64,000 nucleotides of DNA from Nostoc sp. LPT (GCF_017115165.1 NZ_JABXKF010000184.1:1-64000), one strand, 5' to 3'; shown: positions 9,143-18,514, counted from the stretch's first letter. Made by a program: numbers and translations. Notes: a model not told the origin generated them from the sequence alone.

Positions 9143-9778
9143 TTACTCCTTTTGAGGCCAGCGCCAATTATAGCGATTCCATTCATACATTCCTTGAATT
9201 TCATACTCAGCGCCGTTAAAGAAGCGGATGACGCAATTAGTAGAGGAATCATCGCGTAGGCGTAGCCCGTCGTAGACATCGCTAATTTCCTCAACCTTAA
9301 TCACCATACAAGGAAACCACTCCCGCTTACAAGGCCCATTCTCCTGCACCCATTCCCATAGTCCATTGGAAACTTCAATGCGATCGCCTACTCTTAACTT
9401 CAGTGCATCTTCAAAATAAGAATACTTGTCAAAATGATATGACTCAACACGATTCAGCCACTGTAAACCATAGCGTTGGCGAATAAATTGTACCGTTCCA
9501 GAGTCATTTTCTAGCAACCAGTCGTTGAGTAATTGCACTTTCCAAGTGCGGTTGCGTTGTTCTTCATCCTTAACAAACTGTAAAAATGCTTCTAACTCCT
9601 CTGGGGTAAGTTCATCTAAGGGATTGGCAATATTTGACTTCTCAGAGGCAGAATTTCCCTGAATTTGCTCGACCATGTGCAGTAATATCTGTTTCTGCGT
9701 GTCAGTGAGAGGACAGCTTGCGGCATCACAACTATTAAAGGCTGCAAGCATAGCTGTTTCAATCTCATCTGGAGTCAT
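9143..9778 (-). CDS. Conserved hypothetical protein with SDR-encoded insert
   Basis: A 211-residue soluble protein that I do not recognise by function. It has an acidic N-terminus, a helical block around LTPEELEAFLQFVKDEEQRN, and a C-terminal half with a motif VGDRIEV and aromatic-rich YEWNRYNWRWPQ. The segment SDVYDGLRLR near residues 175-184 is encoded by a 27-nt dispersed repeat (9256-9282). The same peptide occurs in the unrelated SRPBCC protein at 25239-25727. It was therefore probably inserted, in a loop that tolerates it. Confidence 0.75.
   Translation of the reverse strand: MTPDEIETAMLAAFNSCDAASCPLTDTQKQILLHMVEQIQGNSASEKSNIANPLDELTPEELEAFLQFVKDEEQRNRTWKVQLLNDWLLENDSGTVQFIRQRYGLQWLNRVESYHFDKYSYFEDALKLRVGDRIEVSNGLWEWVQENGPCKREWFPCMVIKVEEISDVYDGLRLRDDSSTNCVIRFFNGAEYEIQGMYEWNRYNWRWPQKE
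9256..9282. repeat. 27-nt SDR inside a gene
   Basis: Plus-strand copy begins gtaggcgtagcccgtcgtag and ends acatcgc. It is identical over 27 bases to 25409-25435 and is the reverse complement, with two changes, of 7606-7632. Confidence 0.9.
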
Positions 9779-9924
9779 AATTTAATAGCAATTGAGGGGT
9801 TATTCCCCTAATTATTACAAATGTTAAATTAAAGTCTCCAATCACCCTGTAGTTAAATATAGACATAATTATACGTAAGATGCCTAATATTTAAGGAAGT
9901 CAGGAGTCAGGAGAAAAACTTTAT

Positions 9925-10105
9925 CGGAAATCAAAGGGTTTAAGACCCCTACATCTATATGTAGCACCAGTTTCAGTCGGGGTTTAAATCCCCCGAAGTT
10001 GCCACAACGCGGGGAACCCGCGCAAGGCACTTCTCTTCGTCTGAAAATGTCTAAAATGTTTGAATGCGTGAATTTTGAATTGTTAATCTGTCTCCTGTCT
10101 CCTGA
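9925..10105. repeat. Dispersed repeat with palindromes, copy 1
   Basis: Contains aaatcaaagggtttaagacc, a small palindrome (ctacat/atgtag), agtttcagtcggggtttaaa, a cgcggg/cccgcg hairpin, then gtctgaaaatgtctaaaatg. Nearly the same ordered blocks recur at about 51040-51175, there with a different insert in the middle. It lies in the gene-free gap 9779-10170. An IS-end or MITE origin is possible. Confidence 0.7.
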
Positions 10106-10170
10106 GTTCCTGGTATCGGTTTGATATTTTCTAGTGTTGACCTATTTATCACCTAGTTAGGGAAATTGCC

Positions 10171-10936
10171 ATGACTCAAACTCAGCATCCCACAAAACTC
10201 CTGACTTTTGAGAAATTTCTGGCTTATGACGATCGCACTGATACCCGCCATGAATTAGTGGATGGAGAGCTAGTAGAAATGCCAACCCAGAGCCAGGAAA
10301 ATTGTGATATTGCCAAATTTTTACTGTTTGAGTTGGCAAAGCGTTTTCCTATTACCTTGCTAGCTTACAAGGACATTGAAGTTGAAGTTAATGGGCAGTG
10401 AGCAACTTGTCGCCTACCCGATCTGGTGGTACATACGGAAGAGTCAAAAGCGGCTTTGATTGGCAGTCCTCGCAATCTGATTACCCGCGATATGCCCCCG
10501 CCTGCGCTGGTGGTTGAAGTCGTCAGTCCCGGAACCGAGAACCGCAGCCGCGATTACCGTTACCAAGCCCCGTTGGGGCGGGTGTGGGGGTTGCATGGTG
10601 GTACGGGGGGGAAGAACTAACCCCAACCACCCGCATCGTCAAAAGCCCTGCCCCTTGGGGCAACCGTGAAGTCCTTTGGTTTCAATCCAAAGGACTTCAC
10701 CTTACACCCTTACACCCTTAAACCCTTACACCCCTAATGAAAAGCGCACGGAATACGCAGCTAGAGGCATTACTGAATACTGGATTGTTGATCCTGAGTT
10801 AAAACAAATCACCGTTTGCAAGTGGGTGGAGGGACAATATGAAGATACGGTCTTGAAGGGTATGGCGACCATTGCATCAGATATAGTACCTGATTGGGAA
10901 TTGATAGTGGAGCAGGTATTTGCAGTGGCGAATTAA
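10171..10936 (+). pseudogene. Broken Uma2 family (DUF820) gene
   Basis: Three pieces of one Uma2 gene. The first (10171-10398) reads from MTQTQHPTKLLTFEKFLAYD to DIEVEVNG and meets a TGA at 10399-10401. The same frame continues with CRLPDLVVHTEE and PPPALVVEVVSPGTENRSRD, which holds the family core, up to about 10563. A roughly 170-base insertion follows. The gene then resumes in another frame with KRTEYAARGITEYWIVDPEL to a stop at 10934-10936. One nonsense codon and one insertion thus inactivate it. Compared with the intact Uma2 gene at 5524-6174 it is a separate subfamily, not a recent duplicate. Confidence 0.85.
10567..10736. repeat. Palindrome-bearing insertion in Uma2 pseudogene
   Basis: The inserted segment carries ccccgttgggg and gccccttggggc hairpins, a 13-bp inverted repeat gaagtcctttggt...atccaaaggacttc (about 10669-10699) and a tandem tacaccct array. 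It encodes nothing recognisable and interrupts the gene between YRYQ and KRTEY. Confidence 0.7.
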
Positions 10937-11023
10937 TCAGGGAAGTAGAGAATAGAGAGTAGGGGTATGTTGTAAGCTGAGGTTATCAGTTAATAATTAT
11001 TAAATTAAATCACGGGGTCTTTT

Positions 11024-11455
11024 ATGCGGTTGCGTTCGCTCACGGTCGTTTTTATTTGCTGTCTCATTACCTTTCTATCGTGGGTGATTGTTCCCCCAGC
11101 TGTAGCCCTGACACAGATTAAACTATTTGATGTCTCTTATAAAGATTGTCCATCAGAACTAGCACAAGGCGCTGTTATCAGTAGTGGTAGCGCCGCAGCC
11201 AATTGTTTTATTGTCATTGGCAAAGCAGAAAATGGCACTAATAAAACAGTCTACGACGCAGATATTTTTGGACGCATCTATGATGCCAATAATGACTCGG
11301 TAATGCAAAACCGCACTCGCTTAGGCTCTATTACCGAGGTGCCACCAGGTATTAGCGATTTTGAATTGAGAATTTCCGTACCTGCGAATCAGCCTACTCC
11401 GTTGAAGCTAAAGCAGTTTAAGGCTGCCGGGTTTAGCGGTCAAGTGCGTAGGTAA
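11024..11455 (+). CDS. Secreted hypothetical protein
   Basis: A 143-residue protein with a clear signal peptide (basic MRLRS, hydrophobic run to about residue 28, cleavage after AVA). The mature part has two cysteines (in KDCPSEL and ANCFIV) that could form a disulfide, and a beta-rich region ending in RISVPANQP. It resembles conserved cyanobacterial periplasmic proteins of unknown function. No catalytic motif is visible. Confidence 0.75.
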   Translation: MRLRSLTVVFICCLITFLSWVIVPPAVALTQIKLFDVSYKDCPSELAQGAVISSGSAAANCFIVIGKAENGTNKTVYDADIFGRIYDANNDSVMQNRTRLGSITEVPPGISDFELRISVPANQPTPLKLKQFKAAGFSGQVRR

Positions 11456-11474
11456 TTCGTAATTCGTAAAAAAT

Positions 11475-11507
11475 TGTAGAGACGCTTGTATACTTAACGT
11501 CTCTACA
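11475..11507. terminator. Bidirectional hairpin between convergent genes
   Basis: Stem tgtagagacg with cgtctctaca, 10 bp, 13-nt loop, flanked by an A-rich left side and cacaattcttt on the right. It lies between convergent 11024-11455 and 11541-11810 and can serve both. The tgtagagacg block recurs at 45094-45128. Confidence 0.6.
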
Positions 11508-11540
11508 CAATTCTTTACCAAGGTAGTAATCAAAATCTTT

Positions 11541-11810
11541 CTATAAGGGCAGGTTAGATGGAATGGCACTCAGAAGCCCAGTAACTACATTGAGTGCTAA
11601 GAAAGCTAAGATCGGCGAAAAATCCATACCACCCAATGGGGGAATAATTGAGCGGAATAGATTCAGATAGGGATCGGTTATCTGGGCTAAAGCAGCAAAT
11701 GGCTGGTTATACCAGTTGATTGTCGGGAACCAGGTTAGCAAAACCCGGATAATTAGCAAATAGCTATAAAAGGTGACAAAGGTAATTAGTGTCGTAATCA
11801 GTAAACTCAT
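11541..11810 (-). CDS. YggT family membrane protein
   Basis: An 89-residue protein with two membrane segments, at about residues 3-25 and 65-85, joined by the family motif RVLLTWFPTINWYNQPF...ITDPYLNLFRSIIPPLGG. YggT/CCB3/YCF19 proteins act in membrane assembly processes, including haem attachment to cytochrome b6 in plastids and cell or nucleoid organisation in cyanobacteria; which applies here is unknown. The length matches the family. Confidence 0.92.
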   Translation of the reverse strand: MSLLITTLITFVTFYSYLLIIRVLLTWFPTINWYNQPFAALAQITDPYLNLFRSIIPPLGGMDFSPILAFLALNVVTGLLSAIPSNLPL

Positions 11811-11940
11811 GGATAGCTTTGTTTCCTACTAGGTGTCAAACGCGGTCTTATCTTTATAATTTTAATTTAGTCCAAAGTCAAAAGTGTTTGCGGATTTCAC
11901 GTTTACCACACTTGACACTTTCACCACGCCTGAACAAACT

Positions 11941-12294
11941 TCAGGAGTCTTTAGTGAGGGAGCGGTCATTGGTTGCTTGGGGTGAACTACTATTCACTTT
12001 TCCCAGTTGATTTCGCACTTCATCAATTGTGGCATTTAGCTGGGCAATTTTATCTTCTAGCGATCGCCTGGCCGTTTCTATACCGTTGCTCTCACTTTCT
12101 GAGGCTTTCATCTGACGCCGCTTTGCTGCTATTTTCTTCGCTTCGGCTTGGCTATCTGTCAGTTCTGTCTCCTCTTCTATTAGCAATTGAGGATCGCGCC
12201 GAGAAGCAATCAGTGCGCCGATAACACCGCCAAATACGCCACCAACAAACGCCCCTGCTACAAAACCACTGCCAAAACCATCTCGCTGACTCAT
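11941..12294 (-). CDS. Small glycine-rich membrane-anchored coiled-coil protein
   Basis: A 117-residue protein. Residues 7-30 form a glycine-rich membrane segment (GSGFVAGAFVGGVFGGVIGA, YtxH-like) followed by basic ASRRD. A charged stretch and a coiled coil (LEDKIAQLNATIDEVRNQL) complete it. Function is unknown. It sits between yggT and upp, all on the minus strand, with gaps of 130 and 74 bases. Confidence 0.75.
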   Translation of the reverse strand: MSQRDGFGSGFVAGAFVGGVFGGVIGALIASRRDPQLLIEEETELTDSQAEAKKIAAKRRQMKASESESNGIETARRSLEDKIAQLNATIDEVRNQLGKVNSSSPQATNDRSLTKDS

Positions 12295-12368
12295 ATCTTT
12301 ACCGCCTTCACAAACCTTGCAACTTTTACAGTAGTTATGCTATTTTCCTGCCCTAGCTGCATACTAGC

Positions 12369-13019
12369 TTAAGTCCCAAAAATGCGATCGCCTGCATCTC
12401 CTAATCCCGGTACAATATATCCCTTGCTGTTCAGTTTTTCGTCAATAGTAGCGGTGTAAATTATTAAACCTGGATAAGCTTCACTCAATTTTTGCAAAGC
12501 CGGCGGAGCCGCCACTACACAAACAATCCGCGTCAGAGTTGGATCGGCACCTCGTTGTGTCAATTCTGCCATTGCCGCCATGATTGACCCTCCAGTTGCC
12601 AACATTGGATCGGTAATTAATACTCGTGTTTGGGGGTCAAATTTTTCTGGTAACTTGTTCAGATAACAATGAGGTTGCAGTGTCTCTTCATCTCGCGCCA
12701 AGCCGAGGTGGTAAATCGATGCTAAAGGCAGTAAAGTCTGTGCTCCCTCTAGTAATCCTAGCCCAGCCCGCAGAATCGGCACTACTGCCATAGGCACTTG
12801 CGGATCTATTACTGTTGCCAGACAGGTATCTAAGGGACTTTGTACTGCTGTTTCTTGAGTCGGCAACCAGTCTCGTGCAGCTTCATAAGTCAGCCATCTT
12901 CCCAACTCAGTCATGGCACTGCGGAACAATACTGAAGGCGTGCCTGCATCACGGGCAACTGCTAGCCAGTGCTCGATCAGGGGATGGGGTGGAACATAAA
13001 CGCGCAATTGTAGCGTCAT
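12369..13019 (-). CDS. upp: Uracil phosphoribosyltransferase
   Basis: Converts uracil and PRPP to UMP in pyrimidine salvage. The 216-residue protein shows RPRTase features: VPILRAGLGLLEGAQTLLP, the PRPP loop VLITDPMLATGGSIMAA and the C-terminal uracil-binding GYIVPGLGDAGDRIFGT. An ATG at 13017-13019 giving MTLQLRVYVPPHPLIEHW matches the family N-terminus; an upstream start would add 21 unlikely residues. Uracil phosphoribosyltransferases normally end in the GDAGDR block, as here. Confidence 0.95.
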   Translation of the reverse strand: MTLQLRVYVPPHPLIEHWLAVARDAGTPSVLFRSAMTELGRWLTYEAARDWLPTQETAVQSPLDTCLATVIDPQVPMAVVPILRAGLGLLEGAQTLLPLASIYHLGLARDEETLQPHCYLNKLPEKFDPQTRVLITDPMLATGGSIMAAMAELTQRGADPTLTRIVCVVAAPPALQKLSEAYPGLIIYTATIDEKLNSKGYIVPGLGDAGDRIFGT

Positions 13020-13255
13020 AGCCAGAAATAGGCGCCTTTTTATTGTATAACAACTGAAACACCATAATACTCTTTCCTGCATCCGGCTGACAGCTTAAAA
13101 TTAACAATCTCAATTTTATTGATAAAATTTTTCATTAATAGTTGACATTTATTCTCAATCAAGGCTATATTCTTATACAGTGTTCTCCTCTCTTTTAAGG
13201 ATCGGCAGACGGGATTAGTCAGCAGTAGCAGACTCGTCCCTCTTTTTTTTGATTG

Positions 13256-13362
13256 GTCATTGGTCATTGGTCATTAGTAAATATTGATTGACTCTAGACA
13301 AAGAACAAGGGACAAAGAACAAGGGACAAATGACAAAGGACAAATGACAAATGACAAATGAC
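13256..13362. repeat. TCATTGG / GACAAAT heptamer STRR pair
   Basis: A tcattgg heptamer run (13256-13275) and, beyond a short spacer, runs of gacaaag/gacaaat heptamers (13297-13362). The arms are partly complementary, so a long imperfect hairpin is possible. The crtISO start codon at 13351 is itself part of a repeat unit. Confidence 0.85.
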
Positions 13363-14841
13363 GCAATCGTAATTGGGTCTGGGATTGGCGGATTAGTAAC
13401 AGCGACCCAGTTAGCGGCGAAGGGAGCGAAAGTGCTGGTACTGGAACGTTATTTGATTCCAGGTGGTAGCGCTGGTTATTTTGAACGCCAAGGCTATCGA
13501 TTCGATGTTGGCGCATCAATGATTTTTGGACTGGGACAGAACGGTACTACCAACTTACTCACCCGTGCATTATCAAGTGTAAATGTCAGCCAAGAAGCGA
13601 TCGCAGATCCGGTACAGATTCACTATCATCTACCCCAAGGTTTAGACCTGAAGGTTGACCGGGTTTATGAAAAATTTTTGCAAAATCTTACTGCTCATTT
13701 TCGCCATGAAGAACAAGGGATTCGTCGTTTTTATGACGAATGCCAAAAAGTATTCAAGTGCCTCAACAGCATGGATTTGCTGTCGTTGGAAGAACCTCGG
13801 TATTTACTGCGGGTATTTTTCCAGCATCCTTTGGCGTGTCTCGGTTTAGCCAAGTATCTGCCTCAAAATGCTGGGGATGTGGCGCGGCGTTACATCAAAG
13901 ACCCGCAATTATTGAAATTTATCGATATGGAATGTTATTGCTGGTCGGTGGTTCCATCAGACATGACACCAATGATTAATGCTGGAATGGTCTTTTCTGA
14001 TAGACATTATGGTGGAGTTAACTATCCTAAAGGTGGGGTCGGACAAATTGCCCAAAAACTAGTAGAAGGTCTAGAGAAGGCTGGAGGTAAGATTCAGTAC
14101 CAAGCTAGAGTCACGAAAATTCTTACAGAACAGGGAAAAGCGGTAGGTGTGCAACTGGCTAATGGTAAAGTATATCGGGGTAAACGCATAGTTTCTAATG
14201 CTACACGCTGGGATACATTTACACAATTACTACCAGCAGATGAAATGCCACATAATGAGAAAAAATGGCAACAAAACTATCAAAAATCTCCAAGCTTCTT
14301 GAGTTTGCATATAGGAGTAAAGGAGTCAGTTTTACCTACGGGGACAGAGTGTCACCATATTTTGCTGGAAGATTGGGAAAAGATGACAGCAGCAGAAGGC
14401 ACAGTGTTTGTTTCGATACCCACATTGCTTGACCCAGATTTAGCACCAAATGGATATCACATCATTCATGCCTTCACGCCTCACTGGATTGATGATTGGC
14501 AAGAACTTTCTCCAAGTGAGTACGAAGCGAACAAAGAAGAGGCGGCTTGGCGAATTATTGACCGCCTAGAGAAGATTTTTCCCGGTTTAGATGCCGGATT
14601 GGATTATTTAGAAGTGGGGACACCACGCACCCATCGCCGCTTTTTGGGTCGTGAGGATGGCACTTATGGGCCAATTCCCCGACGTAAGTTGTGGGGGTTA
14701 TTGAATATGCCCTTTAATCGCACAGCTATTTCAGGACTTTATTGTGTAGGGGATAGTACCTTTCCGGGTCAAGGGTTGAATGCAGTCGCTTTTTCTGGGT
14801 TTGCTTGCGCCCACCGCATTGCTGTAGATTTAGGATTTTAA
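13351..14841 (+). CDS. crtH: Carotene (prolycopene) isomerase, CrtISO/CrtH
   Basis: A 496-residue FAD-dependent isomerase that converts poly-cis-lycopene (prolycopene) to all-trans-lycopene. The N-terminal dinucleotide-binding motif is IVIGSGIGGLVTATQLAAKG with the ELERY-type acidic end VLERY. CrtISO hallmarks are YRFDVGASMIFGLG, DMECYCWSVVPSDMTPM, HYGGVNYPKGGVG and the C-terminal GLYCVGDSTFPGQGLNAVAFSG. Length fits the family. It acts downstream of pds, which is also in this window. The start lies in a GACAAAT repeat with no normal ribosome-binding site; a later internal start would cut into the FAD motif, so 13351 is kept. Confidence 0.93.
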   Translation: MTNDAIVIGSGIGGLVTATQLAAKGAKVLVLERYLIPGGSAGYFERQGYRFDVGASMIFGLGQNGTTNLLTRALSSVNVSQEAIADPVQIHYHLPQGLDLKVDRVYEKFLQNLTAHFRHEEQGIRRFYDECQKVFKCLNSMDLLSLEEPRYLLRVFFQHPLACLGLAKYLPQNAGDVARRYIKDPQLLKFIDMECYCWSVVPSDMTPMINAGMVFSDRHYGGVNYPKGGVGQIAQKLVEGLEKAGGKIQYQARVTKILTEQGKAVGVQLANGKVYRGKRIVSNATRWDTFTQLLPADEMPHNEKKWQQNYQKSPSFLSLHIGVKESVLPTGTECHHILLEDWEKMTAAEGTVFVSIPTLLDPDLAPNGYHIIHAFTPHWIDDWQELSPSEYEANKEEAAWRIIDRLEKIFPGLDAGLDYLEVGTPRTHRRFLGREDGTYGPIPRRKLWGLLNMPFNRTAISGLYCVGDSTFPGQGLNAVAFSGFACAHRIAVDLGF

Positions 14842-15231
14842 TTACAGGAACAGCTTACGCAAAAAACCTAGTAAACGGATAGCCAAATCTATGTTTACCT
14901 GAGTTTTACGTGCAGTCTCGATTTCCTCTAATATTTTCTGCATCTGTGCCAGATTTTTTGGATTGATGCCGATGATACTAACATTTATAATTGCTGCTCT
15001 TACCCGATCGAGAGTAAGTTTGCATTCGCTAACTGCTCTCTGGAACTTATTTACTTTTTCCCAGTTTTTTTGACGTTGGGCGTTGACAAGTTCAAAATTA
15101 AGCTGAAAGAGAATATCTTGTAATTTTTCTTCTGTATTATTGAGTTTTTCTAAATCGATTTGATTGCCACTAATTTCTTGAAGCTGAAAAATTATTTCTG
15201 CAAAAGTATCTAAAATATTATTGGTGGACAT
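14842..15231 (-). CDS. Hypothetical coiled-coil protein
   Basis: A 129-residue, mostly helical protein, likely coiled coil throughout (EKLQDILFQLNFELVNAQRQ). It ends in a hydrophobic/basic tail LAIRLLGFLRKLFL. No family recognised. Its stop codon directly abuts the crtISO stop, so the two genes are convergent with zero spacing. Confidence 0.65.
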   Translation of the reverse strand: MSTNNILDTFAEIIFQLQEISGNQIDLEKLNNTEEKLQDILFQLNFELVNAQRQKNWEKVNKFQRAVSECKLTLDRVRAAIINVSIIGINPKNLAQMQKILEEIETARKTQVNIDLAIRLLGFLRKLFL

Positions 15232-15346
15232 TATTTATATATTCAGTTAATTTTGAACGTTACTTATAACCGAAAACGAAAAGGATACAAGCCCCTAAAT
15301 TTATTTATGGGAATCAATAATGCAAGAATTTTGAATTTTGAATTCA

Positions 15347-15412
15347 GAGCGTACCCCTTTGGGGAAGCAAGCTACGTGCAGCGTCTCGTAGAGAAGCAAC
15401 GTGACTAGTTGT
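15347..15412. repeat. Small dispersed repeats, same family as tRNA inserts
   Basis: The intergenic sequence holds gtacccctttggggaagcaa followed by gctacgtgcagcgtctcg. The first block matches the unit (CCC-loop-GGGAAGCAAGCTAC) inserted in the T-loops of two tRNAs at 58670-58690 and 60390-60410. Confidence 0.7.
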
Positions 15413-15422
15413 ACCCTAAAAA

Positions 15423-16370
15423 TCATTGGCATAATTGAGATGGTGGTTGCACCTGTCTGTTCTTGAGAGATATTTCTTTCATAAATTCTTTTAAAACTTC
15501 ATCTTTGTTAACTTCTCTTTCAAGAGTGTGAATATTACTAAGTGTTGAATTGTAATTGTTACCAGTTAAACTGGTAGTTACCCCAACAATCTGAGTAACT
15601 CTAGCAGCAATAACTTCAAAATTAAGATTAGGATAGTCGTCAATAAGTTCTGAAAGTTTTCGCCCGGTGTCAGCTGCTGCCAAAAGTTTCGAGATAGATT
15701 CATTCAAACTTTGTTGTTCAGCAGCATTAACCTTTCGCCAATCATCTATCTTTTCAATAACTTGACGCTTAATTTCTTCTGCTTCTGGTTGTGAAGATAT
15801 ACTTAACTTTCTATATCGTTCACCGAGATCCTTTAGCTTGGAACTAATGATTACCCGTTCCCAATCCATTGGTCTTGGTGGTCTTTCCTGAATTCTTTTG
15901 GCTAAAAGTAGCATTTTTACTGTTAGACATCTTGCTGGCTGGGCAGTTTGAGCAACTATCCTTTTACTTTCATAATCAATTGTTTCCAACTTGTTTAATA
16001 CATCAACGGCTGTATCATATTCTGCTTTCAAAGCGTCGAGTGTTTGATCGACATCTGATGACTGGAGATTTTGCTGACTTTCTCCGGTGATAATGCTGTT
16101 TACTTCTCTAAGAATTCCGAATTCAATACTGGCATCAGTTAGTAATTGATCGACAACTAAATTATCATCTATAGGTAAATTATTCAGTTGGTAAATTTTC
16201 TTCACCGATGTAATAGCATCAGCTGTTCGATCGCGAAAAGTCTCGGCAGTTACTCGCAGCATCGCTCGTTTTTCAAGTGTACAACCGCTGATGGTGAAAC
16301 TGATAGTACAGGCTACTATACAAAATTTCCATAAGCTGAATTTCTGGATATGAGAAACCCTCATAGACAT
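15423..16370 (-). CDS. Hypothetical lipoprotein, helical
   Basis: A 315-residue protein with a lipoprotein signal: hydrophobic segment and lipobox ISGC with the lipidated Cys at residue 30. The mature part is helical with repeated amphipathic stretches, for example RTADAITSVKKIYQLNNLP and LDALKAEYDTAVDVLNKLE. No enzyme motif is visible. The ATG at 16370 is preferred over a TTG five codons upstream. It lies on the same strand as, and 191 bases before, the coiled-coil gene at 14842-15231; a shared role is possible but unsupported. Confidence 0.65.
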   Translation of the reverse strand: MSMRVSHIQKFSLWKFCIVACTISFTISGCTLEKRAMLRVTAETFRDRTADAITSVKKIYQLNNLPIDDNLVVDQLLTDASIEFGILREVNSIITGESQQNLQSSDVDQTLDALKAEYDTAVDVLNKLETIDYESKRIVAQTAQPARCLTVKMLLLAKRIQERPPRPMDWERVIISSKLKDLGERYRKLSISSQPEAEEIKRQVIEKIDDWRKVNAAEQQSLNESISKLLAAADTGRKLSELIDDYPNLNFEVIAARVTQIVGVTTSLTGNNYNSTLSNIHTLEREVNKDEVLKEFMKEISLKNRQVQPPSQLCQ

Positions 16371-16761
16371 ACTTAGCTGTGTCAAGATAAAGTTATTACT
16401 TATTTACCCCATGAGATAATTCAGTATAAAAATGATGAAAAAGCTAATTGCGTCCGAATTAAATCTTTTTGCCCAATAAGCTGGAATTTTTAGTAACCGT
16501 AGAGTATTACGGAATACTTATATACTGATTAAATTAAATACTTATTGTAACAGATGCTTTTGCGTGTAAACGCATAATTTACAAAACTTTTTATAATTGT
16601 GCTTTAATGGTGGGCGGCTTTTGTTCGTTTCAGAGTCTTCCTCACACACAAAGCGATCGCTGATGCTGCTCACACACAAAGAAAACATTGTAAAGTGTAT
16701 GTGGGGACAAGCGTTTGAGCTTAAGTTGACACCACGGCACAGATGTGTACCCCTAGAGTAA
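16371..16761. other. Intergenic region, no gene seen
   Basis: No supported gene. A direct repeat ctcacacacaaag occurs twice around 16640-16682, separated by a HIP1 site (gcgatcgc). Confidence 0.5.
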
Positions 16762-17925
16762 TTAGATAATTGTGATTTTACTTGCTGCTCTAGTAGCCTT
16801 TTCCCTAGCCTCTTGGACATTAACACCCTTCGCCAAAGCTACGCCCATTCGCCGATATGGATGAGCATTAGGTTTACCAAATAATTTAATATCTACATCT
16901 TTTTCCGACAAAGCATCGGCTACACCACTAAAAGCAATAGAATGAGATTTTTCTGATGCTAAAATTACCGCACTAGCTGAGGCTCCTAGCTGTTCTATGT
17001 GAGGAATTGGCAAGTCTAAAATAGCTCGTAGATGTAGTTCAAATTCATTGAGATTTTGTGAGATTAATGTCACCATTCCCGTATCGTGGGGTCTAGGAGA
17101 AAGTTCCGAAAAAATCACTTCATCTTTAGTAATGAAAAATTCAACGCCAAAAATTCCGGCTCCTCCTAAAGCATTAGTAACTTTTATAGCTATTTCTTGG
17201 GATTTTAATATTTTATCTTCAGAAATTTCTGCGGGTTGCCACGATTCTTGGTAATCGCCTCGTTCTTGGCGATGACCAATGGGAGAGCAGAAAATTGTCG
17301 GTGCATTCCACTGTTTAATTGTCAGTAAAGTTATCTCAATTTCAAAGTTAATAAACTCTTCTACAATCACCTTTTGACTGTCTCCTCTAGAATTAGCGAT
17401 TGCATAATTCCAAGCTTTCTCAACCTCAGTCTTATTTTGCACTACAGACTGACCTTTCCCAGAGGATGACATCACAGGCTTAACAACATTAGGAAAGCCA
17501 ATTTCATCAGAAACTGCTATCAATTCTTCGAGAGTTGTTGCATAACCATATTTAGCCGTTCTCACGCCTAATTCTTGATGTGCCAGTTCCCGAATTCTAT
17601 CGCGATTCATTGTATAGTTAGTGGCAGCCGCAGTCGGTATAACTGTAATCCCTCGCTGTTCAAATTCAATCAGTTTTTCGGTTCTGATTGCTTCAATTTC
17701 TGGTATAATAATATCTGGCTGATGTTTTGTCACTACAGCTTCTAAATCATCAGCACTGAGCATAGAAATAACTTCATAAGCATCAGCAACCTGCATCGCT
17801 GGAGCATTAGCATAGCGGTCAACGGCAATCACATAATTACCAAGACGTTGAGCCGCGATCGCAAATTCCTTACCTAGTTCTCCTGAACCTAGCAGCATCA
17901 ATTTTTGGGGCAACTTAATACTCAT
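16762..17925 (-). CDS. purT: Formate-dependent phosphoribosylglycinamide formyltransferase
   Basis: A 387-residue ATP-grasp enzyme that makes formyl-GAR from GAR, formate and ATP in purine synthesis. Visible features: N-terminal LMLLGSGELGKEFAIAAQRLG, the GAR-binding region VDRYANAPAMQVA, IIIPEIEAI, ATP-grasp loop VKPVMSSSGKGQSV, FFITKDEVIFSELSPRPHDTGM with metal-binding acids, and C-terminal YRRMGVALAKGVNV. Length matches PurT. It stands alone here and shows no operon partner. Confidence 0.95.
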   Translation of the reverse strand: MSIKLPQKLMLLGSGELGKEFAIAAQRLGNYVIAVDRYANAPAMQVADAYEVISMLSADDLEAVVTKHQPDIIIPEIEAIRTEKLIEFEQRGITVIPTAAATNYTMNRDRIRELAHQELGVRTAKYGYATTLEELIAVSDEIGFPNVVKPVMSSSGKGQSVVQNKTEVEKAWNYAIANSRGDSQKVIVEEFINFEIEITLLTIKQWNAPTIFCSPIGHRQERGDYQESWQPAEISEDKILKSQEIAIKVTNALGGAGIFGVEFFITKDEVIFSELSPRPHDTGMVTLISQNLNEFELHLRAILDLPIPHIEQLGASASAVILASEKSHSIAFSGVADALSEKDVDIKLFGKPNAHPYRRMGVALAKGVNVQEAREKATRAASKITII

Positions 17926-17990
17926 TAACTTATCCAGGTCAATCTCAATCCAATAATTTTATAATTTTTTGTGTTTTAATTACCGTCTTC

Positions 17991-18473
17991 TCAAGAATTA
18001 AATATTGCTTTGCGCAGTTGTAAATCTTGACGTTGTAGCTGAGTTAAACCAGTACCTATACCAAGCTGACACTTATCTACTAGAGTCTCTAACCAAATAG
18101 TCTCGTTCAAAGTTGCACCTCGTAAATCTGCATTTATCAAATTGGCTTTCGTAAAATTTACAAATAAAAGGTCTGCATTGACTAAACTGCTACCTTGTAG
18201 ATTTGCTTCTGACAAATTTCCTCGAATTAAGTTTACTCCATCCAAAATTAAACCAGATAAATCTGCTCCTATAAGATTCGGAAACTTTAGCTGACTTGGA
18301 TATTTAAAAAACCGCATCATACAGATGATATTTGCTTCATTCAGGCGGATCTTAGTTAAAAAATCATAACGAGCAATGCCCATTTGCTTAAGAATTTGTA
18401 AACGCTGTGGAGGACTTTCTTCTAAAAATTGGATGACTGTGTTGCGTAGGTTTTGAGTAGGGATATTTAACAT
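17991..18473 (-). CDS. Pentapeptide repeat protein
   Basis: A 160-residue protein. Residues 1-60 are helical and not repetitive. Residues 70-125 carry A(D/N)LXX pentapeptide repeats, e.g. [40 protein letters not shown] and [19 protein letters not shown], forming a right-handed quadrilateral beta helix. Such proteins are common in cyanobacteria and mostly of unknown role. Confidence 0.88.
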   Translation of the reverse strand: MLNIPTQNLRNTVIQFLEESPPQRLQILKQMGIARYDFLTKIRLNEANIICMMRFFKYPSQLKFPNLIGADLSGLILDGVNLIRGNLSEANLQGSSLVNADLLFVNFTKANLINADLRGATLNETIWLETLVDKCQLGIGTGLTQLQRQDLQLRKAIFNS

Positions 18474-18514
18474 GATTCTCAGATTGTTGTGATACTTATA
18501 CCAATGCTACATAA

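Noticed and set aside
16542-16826. 94-codon minus frame
   Set aside because: It overlaps the purT 3' end and a direct repeat; composition is not protein-like.
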